Translations under genes and position numbers: made by a program
Notes under the pieces: generated by a model
Told to the model about the DNA's origin: nothing
Databases searched by the model: none
The model's input: only the letters and a program-made list of their open reading frames with translations
Part shown: piece by piece, positions 8,256 through 16,150 of the stretch
How the letters are laid out: every line of letters starts with the position of its first letter
Numbering within the stretch: position 1 is the first letter of the stretch
NCBI RefSeq assembly: GCF_003344625.1
Contig: NZ_QPKJ02000004.1
Coordinates: 372,001 to 436,000 of the forward strand
Reading direction: 5' to 3'
DNA: 64,000 nt
Source: Solirubrobacter deserti
GTDB lineage: Bacteria > Actinomycetota > Thermoleophilia > Solirubrobacterales > Solirubrobacteraceae

Positions 8256-8715
8256 TCGGCGCCGTGACGGCGCGCGTGAGGCGGATGAGCTCGTTCGGGT
8301 CGAGCTCGATCTCGAAGCCGCGGCGGCCGCCGCTGACGTGGATGGTGGGATGGTCGGCGGCGCTCTCGTCGAGCACCGTGGGCAGCGCCTTCCGCTGCCC
8401 GAGCGGCGAGATGCCCCCGGCGACGTAGCCCGTCGTGCGCTCGGCCTGCTTGACGTCGGCCATCTGGGCCTTCTTGGCCTTGCGCGCGCTGGCCAGCGCC
8501 TTGAGGTCGAGCTGACGCTCGACGGGGACGATCGCGACCGTCAGCTCGCCGTCGACGGAGGCGACGAGCGTCTTGAACACGGTGGCGGAGTCCAGACCCA
8601 GTCGCTCGGCGGCCTCGAGGCCGTACGACTCGTGCTTGGGGTCGTGGTCGTAGACGTGGGTCGTGTAGGCGACCTTCGCCTTGTCCAGGGCTGTGGTTGC
8701 GGGCGTCGCGCTCAT
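8233..8715 (-). CDS. ybaK: YbaK/EbsC-family aminoacyl-tRNA deacylase
   Basis: A protein of 160 residues, normal for YbaK. It shows HESYGLEAAERLGLDSATVFKTL near the start (seen as HESYGLEAAE and VFKTLV), the lysine-rich KALASARKAKKAQMAD region, and GYVAGGISPLGQ, which is diagnostic for the family. YbaK removes cysteine wrongly attached to tRNA-Pro and so protects translation. GGGAAGG lies just before the ATG and gives a good ribosome site. Its 3' end overlaps the convergent lipoprotein gene by 23 bases. Confidence 0.9.
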   Translation of the reverse strand: MSATPATTALDKAKVAYTTHVYDHDPKHESYGLEAAERLGLDSATVFKTLVASVDGELTVAIVPVERQLDLKALASARKAKKAQMADVKQAERTTGYVAGGISPLGQRKALPTVLDESAADHPTIHVSGGRRGFEIELDPNELIRLTRAVTAPISAPPRR

Positions 8716-8718
8716 CAG

Positions 8719-8724
8719 TACCTT
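8719..8724 (+). promoter_or_regulatory. Candidate -10 box for the secreted protein at 8731
   Basis: TACCTT followed by six bases and the ATG at 8731, in the 15-base gap to the divergent YbaK gene. Confidence 0.35.
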
Positions 8725-8730
8725 CCCGGC

Positions 8731-9195
8731 ATGCGACGTCTGAGCCTATTCGCCCTGGTGGTCTTCCTCGTTGCGGCACCGGACGCCGTCGCGATGATCC
8801 AGCTCGACCGGGGGATCGCCGGCGCCCGGTTGGGCGCCTCGCGCGCCGACGTGCGCGCGGCGCTCGGCAAGCCCGCGAAGGTGGCCGGTGGGCGCAACGA
8901 GTTCGGGCCGTGGGTCCGGTACACCTACGACGGTGGGTTGCGCGTGTTCTTCCAGGGGCGCTCGAACGTCACGTCGGTGCAGACGACCGGGCTCGGCGAC
9001 CGGACGGCGAAGGGCGTCGGAGTGGGATCGACGGAGGCCGACGTGACCGCGAACGTGCCCGGCGTCGAGTGCGAGACGTTCGAGACGATCCGTTCGTGCC
9101 ACACGGGTGACTTGGCGCCGGGGAAGCGGGTAACCGACTTCCTCATCACGGACGGGAAGGTCGCCCGCATCACCGTGGGCATCGTGATCGACTAG
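8731..9195 (+). CDS. Small secreted protein of unknown function
   Basis: A protein of 154 residues with a clear signal peptide (RRLSLFALVVFLVAAPDAVA, cleavage after about residue 21). The mature part begins with IAGARLGASRADVRAALGKP, a motif seen in many actinobacterial secreted proteins with a short SmpA-like or KGK-like fold. Two cysteines near the C-terminus (CETFETIRSC) could form a disulfide. Followed by an unrelated-looking gene after 12 bases. I cannot assign a function. Confidence 0.7.
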   Translation: MRRLSLFALVVFLVAAPDAVAMIQLDRGIAGARLGASRADVRAALGKPAKVAGGRNEFGPWVRYTYDGGLRVFFQGRSNVTSVQTTGLGDRTAKGVGVGSTEADVTANVPGVECETFETIRSCHTGDLAPGKRVTDFLITDGKVARITVGIVID

Positions 9196-9207
9196 GGGGA
9201 CGAGCGT

Positions 9208-10683
9208 ATGGGCGACGAGGTCGCCGACACCACCTTCAGCCGCGAGAACCGCCAGCGCTATCGCGACAAGGTCAAGCTGTGCCTGGACGTCTTCGCGCAG
9301 ATGCTCGCGGAGGCGCGCTTCGATCCGGACAAGCGCTCGATCGGGCTCGAGATCGAGCTCAACCTGACCGAGGAGACCGGCGACCCGGCGCTGGCCAACA
9401 CGCACGTGCTCGAGCTGATCGCGGACGACGACTTCCAGACCGAGCTGGCGCAGTTCAACATCGAGATCAACATCCCGCCGCGCAAGCTGGAGGGGAAGGT
9501 CTTCGCCGAGCTCGAGGAGACCGTCCGGCGTGACCTCAACCACGCCGAGGAGCAGGCCCAGAAGGCCCACGCGCACATGATGATCATCGGGATCCTCCCG
9601 ACGATCACCGAGACGCTGCTCAACGGTGAGGCGCTGTCGGCGAACCCGCGCTACAAGCTGCTCAACGAGCAGATCTTCGCGGCGCGCGGAGAGGACCTGG
9701 AGATCGACATCCGGGGCGTCGAGCGGCTCGCGGTCCTGGCCGACACGATCGCGCCCGAGGCCGCCTGCACGTCCGTCCAGCTGCACCAGCTGGTCGATCC
9801 GGCCGCCTTCGGCGCGCACTGGAACGCCGCGCAGGCGATCGCGGGCGTGCAGCTGGCGATCGGCGCCAACTCGCCGTTCTTCTTCGGGCGCGAGCTGTGG
9901 CGCGAGACGCGGATCGCGTTGTTCGAGCAGACGACCGACACGCGGCCGGAGGAGCTCAAGGCCCAAGGCGTGCGGCCGCGCGTGTGGTTCGGCGAGCGCT
10001 GGATCACGTCGATCTTCGACCTGTTCGAGGAAAACGTCCGCTACTTCCCGGCGCTGCTGCCGGTGGTCGAGGACGAGGACCCGATGGCCGTCCTGGAGTC
10101 CGGTGGGGCGCCGAAGCTGCAGGAGCTGCGGCTGCACAACGGCACGATCTACCGCTGGAACCGGCCGATCTACGACATCGCGCGCGGGCGGCCGCACCTG
10201 CGCGTGGAGAACCGCGTGCTGCCGGCCGGGCCGACGATCGTCGACACGCTCGCGAACGCCGCGTTCTACTACGGGCTCATTCGCGTGCTGTGCGACGACG
10301 ATCGCCCCGTGTGGACGCAGATGTCGTTCTCGGCGGCGTGCGACAACTTCTACACCGGCGCTCGCGACGGGCTGGACGCGCGCGTGTACTGGCCGGGCGT
10401 CGGCGAAGTCCCGGCGACCGAGCTCGTGCTCCGGCGGCTGCTCCCGATGGCCCGGGACGGCCTGTCGCGCTGGGGGGTCGACTCCGGTGACGCCGACCGG
10501 CTGCTGGAGATCGTCGAGCGGCGCTGCGTCGAGGGCGTCAACGGCGCCTCGTGGCAGGCCGCGGCCTTCCACCGGCTCTACGACCGGCTCGACCGCGCCG
10601 ACGCCCTGCGCGAGATGACCGTCCGCTACCGCGAGCACATGCACTCCAACGAGCCGGTGCACTCCTGGCCGCTGCCAACCTAA
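9208..10683 (+). CDS. Glutamate-cysteine ligase family protein
   Basis: A protein of 491 residues with a strong ribosome site (AGGGGGA, seven bases before ATG). It has GLEIELNLTEETG near residue 50, which resembles the metal/ATP-binding start of the GCS2 family, plus FNIEINIPP, HNGTIYRWNRPIYD and LRVENRVLPAGPT. The GCS2 family forms gamma-glutamyl bonds, for example in the first step of glutathione or mycothiol-linked thiol chemistry. The exact substrate is uncertain: several actinobacterial paralogues are annotated only as family members. The gene stands alone and is followed by a repeat and hairpin region that may end its transcript. Confidence 0.75.
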   Translation: MGDEVADTTFSRENRQRYRDKVKLCLDVFAQMLAEARFDPDKRSIGLEIELNLTEETGDPALANTHVLELIADDDFQTELAQFNIEINIPPRKLEGKVFAELEETVRRDLNHAEEQAQKAHAHMMIIGILPTITETLLNGEALSANPRYKLLNEQIFAARGEDLEIDIRGVERLAVLADTIAPEAACTSVQLHQLVDPAAFGAHWNAAQAIAGVQLAIGANSPFFFGRELWRETRIALFEQTTDTRPEELKAQGVRPRVWFGERWITSIFDLFEENVRYFPALLPVVEDEDPMAVLESGGAPKLQELRLHNGTIYRWNRPIYDIARGRPHLRVENRVLPAGPTIVDTLANAAFYYGLIRVLCDDDRPVWTQMSFSAACDNFYTGARDGLDARVYWPGVGEVPATELVLRRLLPMARDGLSRWGVDSGDADRLLEIVERRCVEGVNGASWQAAAFHRLYDRLDRADALREMTVRYREHMHSNEPVHSWPLPT

Positions 10684-10697
10684 AGAAACATTAACGA

Positions 10698-10717
10698 GTC
10701 TGACCCCTTTAGGTTCG
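10698..10717. repeat. Direct repeat, copy 1
   Basis: A 20-base unit starting GTCTGACCCC and ending TTAGGTTCG. A second copy with 18 of 20 identical bases lies at 10764-10783, inside a palindrome. The element resembles REP-type extragenic palindromes built on GGGGTCTGACCCC. Confidence 0.55.
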
Positions 10718-10755
10718 TCGGACCGCGTTTGTGAAGCCCACATTGCGGTTGCTTC

Positions 10756-10778
10756 CTAAAGGGGTCTGGCCCCTTTAG
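10756..10778. terminator. Perfect hairpin after the glutamate-cysteine ligase gene
   Basis: Nine-base arms CTAAAGGGG and CCCCTTTAG around a five-base loop. It could terminate the upstream gene, but it is not followed by a T run, and its right arm overlaps a TAGATT box (10776-10781) that sits six bases before the GTG of the next gene. It may therefore be an operator or a REP-type element instead. Confidence 0.4.
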
Positions 10779-10787
10779 ATTCGCCGC

Positions 10788-13727
10788 GTGCTCGCGGTGC
10801 TCGGCCTGGTCGTCGCGCGGTGCCGCCGGCGGGCGGGGGCGTTGGTCGCGGTCGCGGTCGGCGTGGCCTGCGCCGCCGCGGTGGTGCTGGCGGCCGCGCC
10901 GCTGACGCTCGTCGCGCGGGACACGGCGATGGCGCGCATGCTGGCGGACGCTCCGGCGCCCGAGCGGGCGCTGCGATTGACCGTGGGGCGCGCGGGGGAG
11001 CGCGAGGGCGGCGCCCCCGTGCTGGCGGGGTTGCAGGCGCAGGTGCGCGGCGACTTCCCGGGCGCGGGCGCGCGGGCCGTGCGCTTCAGCGGCCGGGCGG
11101 TAGGGCGGCAGTCGGTCGTGCTCGCGGGCGTCGACGGGTTGAGCGGGTTCGTGCGGTTGAGCGCCGGGCGGCTTCCGGCGCGTTGCGACGAGCGCGTGTG
11201 CGAGGTGGTCGCCGTCGCCGGGCGGGCACCGTCGGCGCTGCGGGTGCAGGGCGCGCGCCTGCAGGTCGTGGGCCGCGGGCGCCTGGACGGCGTACCGCTC
11301 GGTCCGTTGCCGCCCCCGCCGGGGCGGCCGGACGCGGGCGCGACGTTCCTGGTCGCCGGCGCGGTCGAGCCGCTGCTCGCGCTGCGGGCGCTGAACGGGT
11401 TGCCGCGCACGTTCGCGTGGACGCGCGTGATCGACCCGGCCGACGTGCATCCCTGGAACGCCGAAGCCGTGCTCGACGGGCTCACGAACGTCCAGGACGC
11501 GTTCGCCGGCACGGTCGACGGCGCGCAGGTCACGCTGCCGGCCGCCCCGATCGCCGCCGAGCTCGCGCGCGGCGAGGCCGCGGCCGCGTTCGCGCTGATC
11601 GTCGCCGGCCTGGCCGCCACTATCCTGCTCGCGTTCGCCGCCTTCGCCGCCGCCGAGCGCCACGACGACGTCGCCGCGGAGCTCCGGAGGCTGCGCGCGA
11701 TGGCCGCCCGCCGCCGCCACCTGGCCGCGCTCGTGCTGGGCGAGGCGGCCGTGCCCGCACTGGTGGGCGTCCTGGCAGGGGCCACGATCGCGCTGGGGGT
11801 GACCGCGCTCGCCGCCGTCGCGGCCTCGCCGGGCGCGGGCGCGTCGCTCGCGGACGTCCTGCGCGAGGGGTTCTTCACGCCGGCCTCGCTCGTGCTCGCG
11901 CTGGCCCTGTTCGGTGCGGCCGTGGCGGTGATCGGCGGCGTGCTCGCCGGGGCGCAGTCGCGTGGTGTGCGGGTGGTGCTCGAGGCGGTGTGCGTCGTCG
12001 TGCTCGGTGGGCTCGTGTGGCAGGCGGCATCACGGGGAAGCGTCGACGCGGCCGAGCTCGCGGCGGGCGGGACGGTCGATCCGGTGCTCATCCTCGGGCC
12101 GGGCGCGGCCGCGCTGGCGTGCGGGTTGCTCGCGCTGCGGGTCGTGCCGGCGGTGCTGCGCGCGCTCGCGCGGGCGGCGGAGCGGTTGCCCGTGGCGCCG
12201 TATCTCGCGCTGGTGGCGCTGGCGCGGCAGCCCGCGCGGACGGCGGCCGCCGTCGCGGTGGTGGCGGTCGCGGCCGCCGCGGGGACGTTCGCGCTCGGGC
12301 ACGCGCGCACCCTGGAGCAGGGCGCGCTCGACCAGGCCGCCTACCGGACGGCCGCGGACGTGCGCGCGCTCGCGCCGGTGACCGGGGCGCGCCCGACGGC
12401 CGACCAGACGCCGGTCGTGCGGATCACGGCCGAGACGCTCGGGCGGCCGCTGCCGGTGCAGCTGCTCGGGGTCGGCGCGGAGGCGCTGCCGCGGCTGCCC
12501 GGGTGGCGGGAGGACTTCAGCGCGGTGCCGATCGGCACGCTCGCCGAGCGCCTCGAGGGCGACCCGAACGGGCTGCTCGTCGACGGCGTGGAGCTGCCCG
12601 CAGACGCGCGCGCGATCGAGCTGCCGCTCACGCTCACCGGCGCGCGCGCCGTCATCCAGCTCGCGGTGCAGCGGCCCGACGGGACGTTCACGCGCTACGG
12701 CGTGGACGAGCTGCCGCCGGGGCGTCACACGCTCACCGCGCCGGTCGGGCGCGCCGAGCGCGGCGGCAAGATCGTGGCGCTGGAGGTCGCGCTCGGCCCG
12801 GGCGGAAGCGGCACCAGCGACCTCGGGGAGGTCATCCCGGGCGACCTGCAGGCGAGGCTCACGGACGGCCGGCGGGCGACCCTCACCGACTTCTTCGACT
12901 GGGTCCCGTCAAGCGCCGGCTCGTTCACGGGCGGCACGTTCTCGTACTCGATCGCGGGCGTGGCGGGCTACCTCGGCATCCGCCCGCAGCAGCCCGCCGC
13001 GCGCGAGCCGATTCCCGTCCTCGCGACGCCCGCGCTGGCCGCCCGCACCCGCGGGAACCTGGTGCTGCGCCTGCCGGGCGGCGGCCAGACGCGCGTGAAG
13101 GTCGTCGGCACCGTCCGGCACGTCCCGACCACGCGCCCGGGCGAGGCGATGGTCGCCGACGTCGGCCGCCTGTTCGCCGCGCTCAACACGCAGTACCCGG
13201 GCTTGGCGTCGGTGTCCGAGCACTGGCGGATGGGCGCCGCGCCACCGGTGGGCCGCGAGCTGCGCCTGGACGAGCTCGCCGCCGCGGCCGCCGCCGACCC
13301 GCTCGCGCGCGGCGTCCTCGCGGCGCTGCGCGGCCTGGCGCTGCTCGGCGCGCTCGTCGCCCTCGCGGCGGTCGCGCTCGCCGTCGCCGCGACCGCGCAC
13401 GACCGCGGCGGCGAGCAGGCCGAGCTCGAGGCCATCGGCGTCGCCCCGCGCACCCTGCGCGTGCAGATGATCGCGGGCGCCACCGCGACCGCCCTGGCCG
13501 GCCTGGCCGCGGGCCTGCTCGGCGGCGCCGCGCTGACCGGGTTGTTCCCGGACTTGGTCGCGCTCGGCGCCGACGGACGAGTTCCGCTGCCGGAGTTGCT
13601 GCCGGCGTTCCCGTGGGCGCCGGCCGTGTTGGCCGTGGGCGCCGCCGCCGCGACGGCGTGCCTCGCCGCGGCCGGACAGGCCCGGCGCGCGTTCCGCGGG
13701 GACTCGGTCGGGAGGCTCCGCGCATGA
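10788..13727 (+). CDS. FtsX/MacB-type ABC transporter permease
   Basis: A protein of 979 residues. One transmembrane helix near the N-terminus (about 18-42) is followed by an outer domain (about 45-255), a helix bundle at about 265-290, 315-350 and 365-400, further hydrophobic segments near 405-500, a second outer domain, and a last bundle at about 855-975. This doubled FtsX layout is typical of large actinobacterial permeases that work with a separate ATPase. The next gene supplies ATPase domains, so the pair probably forms one transporter. GTG 10788 is supported by TAGATT six bases upstream. Likely substrates are lipids, lipoproteins or antimicrobial compounds, but the sequence does not say which. 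Confidence 0.8.
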   Translation: MLAVLGLVVARCRRRAGALVAVAVGVACAAAVVLAAAPLTLVARDTAMARMLADAPAPERALRLTVGRAGEREGGAPVLAGLQAQVRGDFPGAGARAVRFSGRAVGRQSVVLAGVDGLSGFVRLSAGRLPARCDERVCEVVAVAGRAPSALRVQGARLQVVGRGRLDGVPLGPLPPPPGRPDAGATFLVAGAVEPLLALRALNGLPRTFAWTRVIDPADVHPWNAEAVLDGLTNVQDAFAGTVDGAQVTLPAAPIAAELARGEAAAAFALIVAGLAATILLAFAAFAAAERHDDVAAELRRLRAMAARRRHLAALVLGEAAVPALVGVLAGATIALGVTALAAVAASPGAGASLADVLREGFFTPASLVLALALFGAAVAVIGGVLAGAQSRGVRVVLEAVCVVVLGGLVWQAASRGSVDAAELAAGGTVDPVLILGPGAAALACGLLALRVVPAVLRALARAAERLPVAPYLALVALARQPARTAAAVAVVAVAAAAGTFALGHARTLEQGALDQAAYRTAADVRALAPVTGARPTADQTPVVRITAETLGRPLPVQLLGVGAEALPRLPGWREDFSAVPIGTLAERLEGDPNGLLVDGVELPADARAIELPLTLTGARAVIQLAVQRPDGTFTRYGVDELPPGRHTLTAPVGRAERGGKIVALEVALGPGGSGTSDLGEVIPGDLQARLTDGRRATLTDFFDWVPSSAGSFTGGTFSYSIAGVAGYLGIRPQQPAAREPIPVLATPALAARTRGNLVLRLPGGGQTRVKVVGTVRHVPTTRPGEAMVADVGRLFAALNTQYPGLASVSEHWRMGAAPPVGRELRLDELAAAAAADPLARGVLAALRGLALLGALVALAAVALAVAATAHDRGGEQAELEAIGVAPRTLRVQMIAGATATALAGLAAGLLGGAALTGLFPDLVALGADGRVPLPELLPAFPWAPAVLAVGAAAATACLAAAGQARRAFRGDSVGRLRA

Positions 13728-13768
13728 GCCGCCGGGGGTGTGCCGATAAACGTGCGCTCCGCGAACGT

Positions 13769-13788
13769 GGGCGGGCATGCCCCCGCCC
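13769..13788. other. Inverted repeat between permease and ATPase genes
   Basis: GGGCGGG and CCCGCCC arms around a six-base loop, 17 bases before the ATPase start. No T run follows, so it may tune expression or mRNA stability within the transporter operon. Confidence 0.35.
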
Positions 13789-13805
13789 GTGTGGGAGCCG
13801 TAGGC

Positions 13806-15320
13806 ATGGTTGACGCGCGCAAGGTGTTCGTCGTCCACGAGACGGCATCGGGGAACGTCGTATCGCTGCAGGGCGCTTCACTGCAGGTCGACGCGGGCGA
13901 GCTGGTGGCGGTGATGGGCCCGAGCGGGTCGGGCAAATCCACGCTGCTGAACTGCCTCGCCGGCCTGCAACCCATCACGGCGGGAACGCTGCGCGTCGGC
14001 GGGCCGGTGGCGACCGTCGCGCAGGACGCGGCGAAGGCGCTCGGGGACGATCAGGCGATCGGCACGAGGATCGCGCTCCGGGCCCGGCTCGCCGGCACTC
14101 GCCGACACGCGGCCCGTGCGCGAGCGGCGGAGCTACTCGCCCGCGTCGGCCTCGAAGGCCGCGAGCACGCCCGCCGCGCGCAGCTCTCCGGCGGCGAGCA
14201 GCAGCGCGCCGCGCTGTGCGTCGCGATCGCCGCCCGGCCGAAGCTCCTGCTCGTGGACGAGGTGACCGGCCAGCTCGACGCCGCCACCGGACGCGGCATC
14301 CTCGCGCTCCTGAAGGAGCTCGCCCACGACGAGCAGGCGGCGGTCCTGCTCGCGACCCATGACCCGCGCGCGACGGAGGTCGCCGACCGCACCGTGACGA
14401 TCCGCGACGGCCGCGTGACAGGCGAGTACCAGGGCGGCACACAGCGGCGGTACGTGTTCGTCGACGACGGCGGCCTGCTGCGCCTGGACCCCGACGACCT
14501 CAAGGCCGCCGGGATCGCCGAGCACGCCGAGGTCAGCCTCGCTCCGGGCGCGGTGATCCTGCGCGGCACCGGGAACCATCGCCTCCACGCCGTCGAGCCG
14601 CCCGAGCGCGCCCAGGGCGGCGACACCCTCGTCCGCCTCGAGCACGTCCGTCGCCGCTTCGTCACCAAGGCCGAGACGATCGACGCCGTCGCGGGCGTGC
14701 ACCTCGCGTTCAAGCGCGGCGCCTTCCACGCGCTCGTCGGCCCGTCCGGCTGCGGCAAGACGAGCCTGCTGCACCTGATCGCCGGCCTCGACCGGCCGGA
14801 TCACGGCCGCGTCACGCTCGGCGACCTGGACCTGACCACGCAGACCCGCGAACAGCTCGCCACCATCCGGCGCGACCTGGTCGCGGTCGTGCCGCAGGTG
14901 AGCGCGCTCGTGGCGGGCCTGTCCGTGCTCGACAACGTCGCGCTCGGGTTGCGCGCTCGCGGCGTCCGCGACGCCAAGCCGCAGGCGCTGGCCGCGCTCA
15001 CCCGGCTCGGCCTGCAAGATCTCGCCCAGCGGCCGGCCGCCGGGCTCTCCGGCGGCGAGCGCCAACGCGTCGCGCTCGCCCGCGCGCTCGCCACCCGCGC
15101 GCCGCTGATCGTCGCCGACGAGCCGACGGCCAACCTCGACGAGGCCAACGCCATCAAGGTCGCGGAGCTGCTCGCCGACACGGCCGCGCAGGGCGCGTGC
15201 GTCGTCTGCGCCACGCACGACGCCTCCGTGACCGCCCGCGCCACGACCGTGATCGCGATGCGCGACGGCAAAGTGGCCCCCGGAGCGGGCGGGGCGCAGG
15301 CGCCGCCGGCCATCGCGTGA
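13806..15320 (+). CDS. Double ABC ATPase of the FtsX-type transporter
   Basis: A protein of 504 residues holding two complete ABC domains. The first has Walker A GPSGSGKST, signature LSGGE and Walker B LLLVDE. The second has Walker A GPSGCGKTS, signature LSGGE and Walker B IVADEP. The MacB-type transporters usually use one short ATPase of about 230 residues as a dimer; here two are fused through a linker of about 70 residues. A single polypeptide could thus supply both sites for the large permease upstream. I chose ATG 13806 with GGGAG upstream; an alternative start lies at 13740. Confidence 0.85.
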   Translation: MVDARKVFVVHETASGNVVSLQGASLQVDAGELVAVMGPSGSGKSTLLNCLAGLQPITAGTLRVGGPVATVAQDAAKALGDDQAIGTRIALRARLAGTRRHAARARAAELLARVGLEGREHARRAQLSGGEQQRAALCVAIAARPKLLLVDEVTGQLDAATGRGILALLKELAHDEQAAVLLATHDPRATEVADRTVTIRDGRVTGEYQGGTQRRYVFVDDGGLLRLDPDDLKAAGIAEHAEVSLAPGAVILRGTGNHRLHAVEPPERAQGGDTLVRLEHVRRRFVTKAETIDAVAGVHLAFKRGAFHALVGPSGCGKTSLLHLIAGLDRPDHGRVTLGDLDLTTQTREQLATIRRDLVAVVPQVSALVAGLSVLDNVALGLRARGVRDAKPQALAALTRLGLQDLAQRPAAGLSGGERQRVALARALATRAPLIVADEPTANLDEANAIKVAELLADTAAQGACVVCATHDASVTARATTVIAMRDGKVAPGAGGAQAPPAIA

Positions 15321-15379
15321 ATGCCGGCGAGCGCCATCACGCCGGGTCACTTCCGCGACTCGGCTCGTTTCCGGCCCAA

Positions 15380-15406
15380 TGGCGGTGGGCACGCCAGTTG
15401 CATGGA
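15380..15406 (+). promoter_or_regulatory. Possible SigB/SigF-like promoter region
   Basis: A GTTT beginning near 15367 is followed by 16 bases and GGGCAC near 15387-15392, ahead of ATG 15402. The arrangement resembles the stress-sigma consensus and the element before the first RsbW-like gene. Confidence is low because both halves are short. Confidence 0.25.
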
Positions 15407-15782
15407 GGCCCACGTGCTCGACCTGACGCTCCCGCCGGAGCCCACCTCGGTGGCTCAAGCGCGGACCACGCTGTGCGAGGCGATGGCCCAGGACCTCCGG
15501 GACACCGAGGTCGAGACCGTCAAGCTGCTGATCTCCGAGCTGGTCACGAACGCCGTCCGCCACGGGGACGGCCGCGAGCCGGTCGAGGTCCACGCGCACT
15601 GGAACGCGGAGGTCCGCGTCGAGGTGTCCGACCGCGGCCGCGGGTTCGCCCCGGACCCGCGCATTCGCCCGTTCGACGACCCCGGCGGCTACGGCCTCTT
15701 CCTCGTCGGCGCGCTCGCGGACCGCTGGGGTGTGGAGACCGACGAGGGCACCACCGTGTGGTTCGTGTTGCAGCATCACTGA
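15402..15782 (+). CDS. RsbW-like ATP-binding protein (second copy)
   Basis: A protein of 126 residues with a GHKL ATPase fold: N box SELVTNAVRHG (about 45-55), SDRGRGF (76-82) and GGYGLFLV (95-102). This compact form is typical of actinobacterial anti-sigma kinases. I chose ATG 15402 because the homology begins here and its start (EAHVLDLTLPPEP) parallels the first copy ([14 protein letters not shown]). The following STAS gene lies in the same reading frame after the TGA, which is the usual partner order for an anti-sigma factor and its antagonist. Confidence 0.82.
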   Translation: MEAHVLDLTLPPEPTSVAQARTTLCEAMAQDLRDTEVETVKLLISELVTNAVRHGDGREPVEVHAHWNAEVRVEVSDRGRGFAPDPRIRPFDDPGGYGLFLVGALADRWGVETDEGTTVWFVLQHH

Positions 15783-15796
15783 CGCGGCCGGTGCGG

Positions 15797-15802
15797 TAGC
15801 GT
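15797..15802 (+). promoter_or_regulatory. Candidate -10 box for the STAS gene
   Basis: TAGCGT followed by seven bases and the ACG at 15810, the same spacing seen before many leaderless starts here. Confidence 0.4.
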
Positions 15803-15809
15803 CCGGTCC

Positions 15810-16139
15810 ACGAGCCCGAACCGCGGCCCATCGAGCTGGAAGGTCACGGAGGTCGCCGACCTGCGCGGTGACCGCACGCTCGTCGTCTATGGCGAGCTGG
15901 ACATCGCCACGGCGCCCGAGCTAGTCGAGCTGCTGGAGCGCCTGCGCCGCCACGGCCACGCCGTCACGGTGGACCTGGCCGAGGTCACGTTCATGGACTC
16001 GACGGGCCTCACGACCCTGATGGACGCCCACCTGCTCGCCCAGCGCAACGGCTGGACGTTCACGGTCACGCGCCCGTCGCCCGCGGTCAAGCGCGTGTTC
16101 GAGCTCGCCGGCGTCTACGGCGTCCTCGACGAGGGGTAG
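15810..16139 (+). CDS. STAS-domain anti-sigma factor antagonist with a non-canonical start
   Basis: The frame encodes about 109 residues with a full STAS domain: VVYGELDIATAPEL, then VTFMDSTGLTTLMDAH, where the Ser of MDSTGL is the usual phosphorylation site, and VKRVFELAGV at the end. No ATG, GTG or TTG is in frame ahead of the domain. I set the start at ACG 15810 because a TAGCGT box lies seven bases before it and the domain needs the segment SWKVTEV. A CTG at 15861 with GGAGG upstream would cut off the first strand. The frame is also open back to the TGA of the RsbW-like gene, so read-through is another option. Function is antagonist of an anti-sigma kinase. Confidence 0.7.
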   Translation, partial: TSPNRGPSSWKVTEVADLRGDRTLVVYGELDIATAPELVELLERLRRHGHAVTVDLAEVTFMDSTGLTTLMDAHLLAQRNGWTFTVTRPSPAVKRVFELAGVYGVLDEG

Positions 16140-16142
16140 GCT
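16137..16142 (+). promoter_or_regulatory. Candidate -10 box for the GAF kinase gene
   Basis: TAGGCT eight bases before GTG 16151. Its first three bases are also the TAG stop codon of the STAS gene. Confidence 0.45.
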
Positions 16143-16150
16143 CGACGGCG

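Noticed and set aside
10820..13813. A 997-codon open frame on the plus strand
   Set aside because: Same strand and different frame from the permease; the protein is almost only Arg, Ala and Gly and has no membrane segments.
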